The notes under the pieces: model-generated
Databases searched by the model: none
Seen by the model: the letters and a program-made list of their open reading frames with translations, nothing else
Told to the model about the DNA's origin: nothing
From: Parapedobacter indicus
GTDB lineage: Bacteria; Bacteroidota; Bacteroidia; Sphingobacteriales; Sphingobacteriaceae
DNA length: 64,000 nt
Direction of reading: 5' to 3'
Assembly: GCF_900113765.1 (NCBI RefSeq)
Contig: NZ_FOQO01000006.1
Location: forward strand, 1 to 64,000
Made by a program: the position numbers and the translations under genes
In this document: positions 57,327-64,000 of the stretch, piece by piece
Layout of the letters: every line of letters begins with the position of its first letter
Numbering within the stretch: position 1 is the first letter of the stretch

Positions 57327-59489
57327 TTAAAATTTTTGAAGCCACCTGGCTATTTCATTAAACATTCCCTTATTGCTGACCGAGATGTTAGAAAGATTTG
57401 ACATGAAATCACCAGAGTCGCTTTCGAAATTTTCACTAGCAATGATTTCCCCTGCACCATTCCGCAAATTAATCAATAATACCGGCTTAGTTTGGGAAAA
57501 CCCGCGACGTAAGTGATCCAAGTCATAGTGAGCGATTATTCCATCAGCCGCTGAAAGCACATATCGCATGTCATAGTCTTCAAACTCAACCAAAGACTGG
57601 TATGATTTAAGTGGATCTATCAATACGATTGACCGGAAATCTGCTTCACGAACGAAGGCAGTATGCAACAAATCTGTTGTCAACCCGCCACTGGCCATAC
57701 CGATAATGGATCTATGTTCACTTTTTATCCAATCTATTAATAGGGAGATTTCCTGCATTCTTATCCCCAACAAAGATCTATTTACGAGTATGCCTGCATA
57801 CCATAAATTCAACGGCACCTCATCAATAATCGCATCACCCCGATCTAGATATCCATTCCCCAATTCACCGTATCCGCTTAAATCGGGTACAACCACATCA
57901 TAGCCAGCAAGGGCAAGCGAATCGATAAATCCCCCCTTTTTAATTCCTTTAGCCTTACCTTGATCATCCAACATTAAAACAACCGGCTTCTCGCGGTCGT
58001 TTGCGTGAGCTTTTAACCAGAGCACAGGAATAAAATATCCAGAGGCTGTCTTCAAAAGGAACCTTTCAATATCGTATGCTTCTTGATTATAGCGCCCACT
58101 GAATATCGGGCTTTCGGGCGCTGTTGGCTTTTTAAATCCGGTGACATCATAGACACGTGTTAACAAATCTTTTGTAGTTACTATTTCTTTTCTTTGGTCG
58201 ATTGTTTCGCTTAACTGAAGTTTGGCAAGCGAGTGCAATGTGTGACTTTTCATCGCTAAATCTAATCGGCCACCTTCGGTCACAAATAATTCTTCTTCAC
58301 TAAAATAAGCTACATTTTTATCGATAGAATCCCCCGGATTATCCAGATATTTTTGGAAAAAATGATAACCAGCTTCCCGATTGGCCCGTGTAGAGGCATG
58401 GCCGGCATCATCTTCCACCATGCTAATATGTCCGGGAGCACCCAGCGCATTGTAGGCTCTGCTGGCTTCTTTAAAAACATCCCTAGCGCCCTGAATACTA
58501 AAAATATCCCGGGTGGTGGTGATCATCCGCATTGGCTTCGGGGCAAACATGATCACTAAATCTGTTATATCCAATCCATAAAAAATACTCTTGGAAAAAT
58601 TTTGTTCAGCATCTTGTGGGCCACCGCTTACCAACAGTTTTTTATAACTTGTGATATAACATTCGGGCGCGGCGGCTTTAATACGTGGATCAAATGCTGC
58701 AATATACGCCGTCTGAGTTCCTCCTCCCGAACGGCCTGTAATACCAATCCTTGAGGTATCTACTTCGGGGCGACTGCAGACATAGTCAATTGCACGGATT
58801 CCATCCCAAATAAAATAATACGCTGGTGACCTGCCGAGCAAAAAGCTTTGGCTACCTGGATACGAGTGCTCGTGTGTAGGACCGAATGTTTTCCGGTGTT
58901 CATTCGATGCGTATTGCTTACGCTCACCCTGACCTATGGGATCAAAGGCAAATACGGCAAAACCCTTCTTTACATAATTTAAGATAACATGCTGATAGGC
59001 CTCACTTCTGAATCCTTGCGGGCTGTGTCCACTGCAATAGACTATGACTGGTAATTTTGATGCATGTTTAGGAGGAAGGAAGAAAGCTCCCGTCACGTAA
59101 TATCCTGGGAGGGATTCGAAATAAACTTTCTCAACGACAACATCTTCCCGGTTAATTACTTCAGTAACTACGGCATTCAATGGCCCTTTCTCGGGAAGGG
59201 GTCCTAAAATGTTTTGGAAAGTTTGCGTAATCTGTTGCTGCCTATTCTTCCAGCCTTCCGCTGAATTAAGCGTTCCTATCAATGAATCCCTCGTGTCAAG
59301 AAGATCAAGCGCATCATCTGCTAGGTATTTATAAAGCCATTTATCTGGATTATCAAAATACCGCCATTCAGGAAAAATAATTCCTTTTTCCTGTCCAAAA
59401 GATGCCGAAAACGAAAACTGTAATATAAGATATACGCCAAAGCATACGCGCTTAGCGTACTTAACAACATGAATGTGAAAGCAATTCAT
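57327..59489 (-). CDS. Secreted esterase-like protein with two alpha/beta-hydrolase-like halves
   Basis: 720 residues with a signal segment (VCFGVYLILQFSFSASFGQ). The first half resembles acetylxylan-esterase or CE7/dienelactone-hydrolase-like enzymes: YVTGAFFLPPKHASKLPVIVYCSGHSPQGF, FAFDPIGQGERKQY, and the nucleophile elbow in GITGRSGGGTQTAYIAAFDPRIKAAAP, with DDAGHASTRANRE offering His. The second half (about 480-715) is also hydrolase-like (PVVLMLDDQGKAKGIKKGG, VVVPDLSGYGELGNGY) but its elbow IGMASGGLTT lacks the GxSxG pattern. It may remove acyl or methyl esters from a glycan in this utilisation locus. Confidence 0.87.
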   Translation of the reverse strand: MNCFHIHVVKYAKRVCFGVYLILQFSFSASFGQEKGIIFPEWRYFDNPDKWLYKYLADDALDLLDTRDSLIGTLNSAEGWKNRQQQITQTFQNILGPLPEKGPLNAVVTEVINREDVVVEKVYFESLPGYYVTGAFFLPPKHASKLPVIVYCSGHSPQGFRSEAYQHVILNYVKKGFAVFAFDPIGQGERKQYASNEHRKTFGPTHEHSYPGSQSFLLGRSPAYYFIWDGIRAIDYVCSRPEVDTSRIGITGRSGGGTQTAYIAAFDPRIKAAAPECYITSYKKLLVSGGPQDAEQNFSKSIFYGLDITDLVIMFAPKPMRMITTTRDIFSIQGARDVFKEASRAYNALGAPGHISMVEDDAGHASTRANREAGYHFFQKYLDNPGDSIDKNVAYFSEEELFVTEGGRLDLAMKSHTLHSLAKLQLSETIDQRKEIVTTKDLLTRVYDVTGFKKPTAPESPIFSGRYNQEAYDIERFLLKTASGYFIPVLWLKAHANDREKPVVLMLDDQGKAKGIKKGGFIDSLALAGYDVVVPDLSGYGELGNGYLDRGDAIIDEVPLNLWYAGILVNRSLLGIRMQEISLLIDWIKSEHRSIIGMASGGLTTDLLHTAFVREADFRSIVLIDPLKSYQSLVEFEDYDMRYVLSAADGIIAHYDLDHLRRGFSQTKPVLLINLRNGAGEIIASENFESDSGDFMSNLSNISVSNKGMFNEIARWLQKF

Positions 59490-59539
59490 AAAATTAAGTT
59501 AATATAAAATAAGTCAAATAAAATCCGGCGAAACTCCAA

Positions 59540-61168
59540 CTAATATCCGGAATTTTGAGTAAGCAAACTATTCCGCTCTATTTCGGATTGCGGGATAGGG
59601 ACCAGATAATTACGCTCACTAAAACCTCTTTCCTGAAAAACTTCAGGTTTGTATGTTTTTTTTCCAGTTGAACGATCTAATGTTATAGACATTCGCATAG
59701 CATCTACATTCTCCGTTTCCTCGGCTATTTTCCATCGCCTCACGTCAAAAAAACGGTGCTCTTCAAAAACCAATTCGATGCGTCGCTCATGCTGAATTCG
59801 TTTCAATAGCCCAACACCGCTGTCCAACACCGGCGGCATCTGAACACTTTCCCGTTGACGTATCGTGTTTACGTAATTACGCGCCGTATTCTCATCTCCT
59901 AAGTGATACATCGCCTCGGCATAATTAAGCAGAATCTCACCATAGCGGATATATATCCAAGGAGTATTACCAACATTGCTTGCACTGGGTCGAGAAATTG
60001 ACTCATCCACAAATTTACGCACGCTATAACTTGTGAACGATGCATTCCAACCTTCCGTACCTTCAGAAGAGTCCATCCCTCCCGGCACATAACTTTCTAT
60101 CCGGCGATCCTGCCAAGGCGCCCCATCATATAATATGCAATCGTAAAAACGAGGGTCTCTGTTCTCATATGGAGCCTGAGGATTATAATCGGGGTCATCC
60201 GCGGGCAATGTTCCTTTTTTTGTTTCATAAGCATCGACTAAATTATGCAATGGATTAACCTGTCCGTATCCTCCCGATCCATTTGGATAAAAGTGCAGCT
60301 CAATTCTTGTTTCTATCGAGCGGTTGTTCTGGAATTGCCTTGACCAGATTACCTCTTGGTTGAATGGGGTTGTGAACAACGATTTATAATCGGGGTAAAG
60401 CGAGTAAATGCCCAAATCGATCACCGCTTTTGCCGCCTCTGCTGCTTTTATCCATTTGGCCTGATCATTTTCGGGATTATTCAGCGGACTGGCTGCATAC
60501 AGTAAAACGCGCGATTTCAACGCCATAGCAGCGCCCTTGGTGATACGGCCTATGTCCTTACCACTGTACTGTAATGGAAGGCGTTCTTCCGCTGCTTCAA
60601 GCTCAGCGACAATGAATCCGATGCATTCATCATAGGTGTTCCGCTCGACCCGAAAGTCGTCGTGAAGTCCAAATACCGATGTGATAAGCGGCACACCACC
60701 ATAGAGACTGACTAACCTGAAATACGCATAGGCACGCATAAATCCTACTTCGCCCCGAAACCGATCCTTGAGCGATTCATCGATAGGCGCATCGTCGATA
60801 GATTCAAAGAACACGTTACAATTCGTGATCAGATTATAAAATTTGCCCCAATGGTCCAACGCTGTGTTGTTTACCGGAGAAAGTTCGCCCCTGTTTATCA
60901 AATGATAGGTTTCTCTGCCACGCCTATATGCTTCATCCGATAATGGCATCATGTAATAGTCAACCAGAAAGCCGTGTCTCACATCATAGCAATTATTTAC
61001 AAAAGCTTCTATTAGTTTCTCATCTTGCCATACATCCGCCTCCGATACTTTATCTAAAGGTTTTCTGTCTAGAAAATCCGCTTTACACGAGGCCATCAAT
61101 ATCGTAACCAGTATACTATAAAACACCAGTCGATTGGTAAAAATACGTTGATTTATAGGTAATTCCAT
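59540..61168 (-). CDS. SusD/RagB-family outer-membrane lipoprotein
   Basis: 542 residues from the ATG at 61168; starting further upstream would overlap the SusC gene. The lipoprotein signal ends LVTILMASCKADFLDRKPLDKVSEADVWQD. SusD helices include YNLITNCNVFFESIDD, EVGFMRAYAYFRLVSLYGGVPLI, and C-terminal YGEILLNYAEAMYHLGDENTARNYVNTIRQRE followed by IQHERRIELVFEEHRFFDVRRWKI. It binds glycan at the surface for the SusC partner (gap of 13 bases). The GMC, GH76 and esterase genes downstream hint at an acylated alpha-mannan-type substrate. Confidence 0.95.
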   Translation of the reverse strand: MELPINQRIFTNRLVFYSILVTILMASCKADFLDRKPLDKVSEADVWQDEKLIEAFVNNCYDVRHGFLVDYYMMPLSDEAYRRGRETYHLINRGELSPVNNTALDHWGKFYNLITNCNVFFESIDDAPIDESLKDRFRGEVGFMRAYAYFRLVSLYGGVPLITSVFGLHDDFRVERNTYDECIGFIVAELEAAEERLPLQYSGKDIGRITKGAAMALKSRVLLYAASPLNNPENDQAKWIKAAEAAKAVIDLGIYSLYPDYKSLFTTPFNQEVIWSRQFQNNRSIETRIELHFYPNGSGGYGQVNPLHNLVDAYETKKGTLPADDPDYNPQAPYENRDPRFYDCILYDGAPWQDRRIESYVPGGMDSSEGTEGWNASFTSYSVRKFVDESISRPSASNVGNTPWIYIRYGEILLNYAEAMYHLGDENTARNYVNTIRQRESVQMPPVLDSGVGLLKRIQHERRIELVFEEHRFFDVRRWKIAEETENVDAMRMSITLDRSTGKKTYKPEVFQERGFSERNYLVPIPQSEIERNSLLTQNSGY

Positions 61169-61181
61169 GATAGGTTTCAAT

Positions 61182-64000
61182 TTAAAATGATAGATGCAAT
61201 CCGAGATTGTAAATCTTCTCCTGGGGATAAAATGCTCCCGTTTCACTTCTTCCTTCTGGATCAAAATATTTCAGTTTGTCTAAAGTGAAAAGGTTAAATC
61301 CATTTAAATAAATCGATAATGTTTTAATTTTAAGGCGTGCTAATCTTTCAACCGGAAATGAATAGCTCAACTGTAGATTTTTCAACCGGACAAAAGTCGC
61401 ATCCCGCACCCAGAATGTTGAACGATAACCACTGATTTCCGCTTCGTAGGTTGGCAGCCGGGGGAACGATGATTGTGGATTTTCCGGCGTATACCGATTA
61501 TCGAGCCATTCTTGAAGCGAATTGCCCGCTAGTCCCGATTGCAAAAACAGGTATTGTTCGGCCTTTGCCTGTCCCTGAAAAAGCGCATGGAGTGAAAAAC
61601 GCTTGTAACTGACATCGGCCGTAAAACCAAAGGTCAATTGGGGAACGTTGGTGAGTTCGTTCCTGATTTGGTCTTTCGCATCTATTACGCCATCGTTATT
61701 TACATCCCGGTATTTTAAATCGCCGACTTTGGTTCCCACTGGATGGGGAGAAGTTTCTATTTCTTCAGCGGATCTAAAAATCCCGATCGCATCGTAATAC
61801 AGGCTGGTACCCATCGGGTAACCTGTCCGCATTTGCCACGGCTGTTGATTTTCCGCTTCATCGATATCGATTATTTTATTCTTGGCAAACGCCACATTTG
61901 CTCCTATTCGGTAGCCAAATTCCGCTTTTTGTTTTCGATTACTGTGATATACCTGAGCTTCAAACCCTTTGTTTTCTACAACGCCAATGTTTTCATTGGG
62001 AAGTACAAGTCCGGTATAAACGGGAATGGAAGCATTTCTTGCTGTTAAGATATTGTTTCTCCTGGTTCTGAAAACATCCAGCTCTATTCCTAACATCTCT
62101 TCCCATAACGACGCATCCAGTCCGATATTCAATGCATGTGCCACCTCCCAGGTTATATTCGGATTGGGTGTCACTCCTCTTGAAAGGCTGATTGCCGGGT
62201 CAGCAAAATAATACTTCTCGCCAAATGAATAAGTAGACAAAAATTGGAAAGCATCCACTTGGTCATTACCCATTTTACCGATGGATGCTCGTAATTTCAA
62301 GTTGTTCAGAAAATCCCATTGATCCAAAAAATCTTCTTCCGATAATCGCCATCCAACAGAAACCCCGGGAAAGAAGCCAAATCGCCTACCCGCTGGAAAA
62401 TTCTGCGAACCGTCATACCTAAAGTTAAAATCTATCAGATAACGTCCTTTAAATTCGTAATTCAATCTGCCAAAAAAATTCCGTCGAGCAATTTCATAGG
62501 CCGATCCGGAATTGTCTTTGTTTTCGGCTCCGCCCGCATAAAGTTGGTCTATTGCGCCACTCAGATAATCCCGCCTATAAGCCCAGAAATCACTTCCTGT
62601 CGTTTCTGTTTGCTCGGCGGCAATAAAGGTACTTAGGGTATGACCTTCAAAGCTGGCATCGTAATTGAGCCGCGCATTAATTGTTGTCCTGCTCGAATTT
62701 AAAAAAGTTTGCCGTAGATCAGGTTGTGCGACAGGCCCTCCTAATTGCTTTGTATATACATCCGTATCGGGATTATAATTATATACTTCCCATGGAATCC
62801 TGAAGAGCTTCTCCGTTCTGAAATGGCGATCATGTGCCACAAAACCATCGATCTTTAGTCCGTCCACCCAAGGAACTACAACTTCGTAGTTAAAGGTAGT
62901 TTGATAGATGTTGTCCAGGTTCCTTTTATATCCCGTTGCATTCGTTGACATAACCAGCGGATTTTCACCCCGCTCTATTCCCGGCGCAAAAGAACCATCG
63001 GGATTATAAACCGGCAAAAAGGGGTATGTCCGCCAAATGGAATGGAAAATCGTTGCAGGATCGACCGAAGGCAGCGCCTGTTGTTCTTGCCGAGCAGTTA
63101 AATCCAAAGAAACTTTGATGTATGCTGAAATCCTTGCGTCCACATTGGATCGTATGCTGTAATTTTTGTAAGAGAGATCGCTGTTTTTAAGGATACTGTT
63201 TTGATTCGCAAGATTCCCGGAGATATAATACGTCACATTTTCGTTTCCACCATTTACAGATAGATTTTGTTGTGTTTGACTGGAAAAATCTTTTAAAGCG
63301 GCTTTTTGCCAGTTGGTGTTGGGATAACGGATGGGATCGCTGCCAACCCTCATCTTTTCAATTTCTTCCTGCGTAAAACGTTCGGACTGTCCCTGCTCTA
63401 CGAGCAACTCATTCATAAATACCGCATAACTTGGCGCGTCGGCCATTTTTGCCAATCTTGTTGGTTGGGAAAAACCCTGATTGAGTGAATAGCTTATGGT
63501 GGGTTTTCCTATTTGGCCACGTTTGGTGGTGACGAGAATTACGCCGTTTGCCGCTTGCGCACCATATATTGCGGCAGACGCATCTTTTAACACCGAAATA
63601 GAAGCCACGTCATTCGGGTTAATCTGACCTAAACCAGATCGATCCCAAACGCCATCAATAACAATCAGCGGCGCATTATTGCCCAGCGTGCTCTGTCCGC
63701 GGATCAATATCGAGGCCCCAGTACCCGGCAATCCACTGGTGTTTGATGCAATAACTCCTGGAAGCCGTCCCGCCAATGAATTGGAAAGATTAACCGCCGG
63801 ACTCTTCGCCAAATCTTCTCCTTTTGTCGTAGCAACCGACCCGGTAAGCGTTGCCCGCTTTTGGGTGCCATACCCAACCACCACCACTTCATCCAAATCA
63901 CTGATTGCCGCTTTCAATGTGACGGAAACTGTCGATTGACCCTTCAGGATTAGCTCGCGGGTTTCAAATCCGACCGCCGAAAATATTAACGTCTTATCCG
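61182..64000 (-). CDS. SusC/RagA-family TonB-dependent receptor, N-terminus outside the window
   Basis: The frame is open to the right edge (last seen codons DKTLIFSAVGFETRELILKG), so the start lies beyond 64000. Visible parts: the end of the carboxypeptidase-like domain, the TonB-box region DLDEVVVVGYGTQKRATLTGS, the plug with ILIRGQSTLGNNAPLIVIDGV and AAIYGAQAANGVILVTTKRG, and the barrel ending with NLGLHLSF. No STN domain can be judged because the N-terminus is missing. It imports oligosaccharides with the adjacent SusD protein. Confidence 0.96.
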   Translation of the reverse strand, partial: DKTLIFSAVGFETRELILKGQSTVSVTLKAAISDLDEVVVVGYGTQKRATLTGSVATTKGEDLAKSPAVNLSNSLAGRLPGVIASNTSGLPGTGASILIRGQSTLGNNAPLIVIDGVWDRSGLGQINPNDVASISVLKDASAAIYGAQAANGVILVTTKRGQIGKPTISYSLNQGFSQPTRLAKMADAPSYAVFMNELLVEQGQSERFTQEEIEKMRVGSDPIRYPNTNWQKAALKDFSSQTQQNLSVNGGNENVTYYISGNLANQNSILKNSDLSYKNYSIRSNVDARISAYIKVSLDLTARQEQQALPSVDPATIFHSIWRTYPFLPVYNPDGSFAPGIERGENPLVMSTNATGYKRNLDNIYQTTFNYEVVVPWVDGLKIDGFVAHDRHFRTEKLFRIPWEVYNYNPDTDVYTKQLGGPVAQPDLRQTFLNSSRTTINARLNYDASFEGHTLSTFIAAEQTETTGSDFWAYRRDYLSGAIDQLYAGGAENKDNSGSAYEIARRNFFGRLNYEFKGRYLIDFNFRYDGSQNFPAGRRFGFFPGVSVGWRLSEEDFLDQWDFLNNLKLRASIGKMGNDQVDAFQFLSTYSFGEKYYFADPAISLSRGVTPNPNITWEVAHALNIGLDASLWEEMLGIELDVFRTRRNNILTARNASIPVYTGLVLPNENIGVVENKGFEAQVYHSNRKQKAEFGYRIGANVAFAKNKIIDIDEAENQQPWQMRTGYPMGTSLYYDAIGIFRSAEEIETSPHPVGTKVGDLKYRDVNNDGVIDAKDQIRNELTNVPQLTFGFTADVSYKRFSLHALFQGQAKAEQYLFLQSGLAGNSLQEWLDNRYTPENPQSSFPRLPTYEAEISGYRSTFWVRDATFVRLKNLQLSYSFPVERLARLKIKTLSIYLNGFNLFTLDKLKYFDPEGRSETGAFYPQEKIYNLGLHLSF

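Noticed and set aside
1..64000. Mobile elements, prophage, rRNA and tRNA genes
   Set aside because: No transposase, integrase, phage structural gene or recognisable RNA gene was seen on reading the genes and gaps by eye; a covariance-model scan was not possible.

Overview
The window looks like chromosome from a member of the Bacteroidota, most likely a Sphingobacteriaceae-type organism; the genus cannot be fixed from sequence alone. The reasons are two SusC/SusD systems, an ECF sigma/FecR pair, DUF2911 and DUF5683 proteins, the conserved order parA-parB-DUF5683-dapB-lepB, a signal peptidase I with an extra N-terminal domain, few clear Shine-Dalgarno sites, and repeated TAnnTTTG boxes (the Bacteroidota -7 promoter element) upstream of many genes. 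No transposase, integrase, CRISPR array, rRNA or tRNA was recognised.

Layout. 0-3 kb: the tail of a UDP-glucose dehydrogenase runs straight into a decapitated GDSL hydrolase, followed by an intact secreted GDSL hydrolase, a LemA protein and a lipoprotein. 3-5.6 kb: a TPR sensor kinase and LytTR regulator. 5.6-13.5 kb: a probable sugar or polyol catabolic operon (polyol-type MFS permease, 2-hydroxyacid dehydrogenase, two different FGGY kinases, a histidine phosphatase, a secreted glycerophosphodiesterase) with a divergent DeoR-type regulator. 13.5-21 kb: a zinc-ribbon protein, glycosyltransferase, M19 dipeptidase, a TetR regulator with a thioredoxin-reductase-like flavoprotein, and an active/inactive M16 peptidase pair. 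21-28.7 kb: SusD-SusC-FecR with a divergent ECF sigma factor. 29-34.4 kb: FMN reductase and the par-dapB-lepB housekeeping block. 34.4-42.2 kb: pdxJ, cdaA, DUF2911, an FHS sugar permease, DinB protein, an orphan histidine kinase and gltX. 42.5-48 kb: a SNF2-type helicase and a Pif1-like helicase, the latter followed by a micro-ORF that looks frameshifted. 48.2-53.2 kb: an ABC permease and the feoA-feoB-Cys-rich iron operon. 53.3-64 kb: a polysaccharide utilisation region with a cupin, GH76 glycosidase, GMC oxidoreductase plus its small subunit, an esterase, SusD and SusC (running off the window).

The most unusual signals are: the polyol cluster, which has transporter, kinases and dehydrogenase but no recognisable polyol dehydrogenase or aldolase; the GMC oxidoreductase/small-subunit pair inside a GH76 utilisation locus, which suggests oxidative glycan processing; a dispersed family of nested-palindrome intergenic elements; a four-unit 11-bp phased ATAGG array between two convergent genes; a hairpin shared almost exactly between a terminator and a coding region; and a TAATG-coupled microprotein broken by one base. 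All functional statements are inferences from sequence read by eye; no database search was run.
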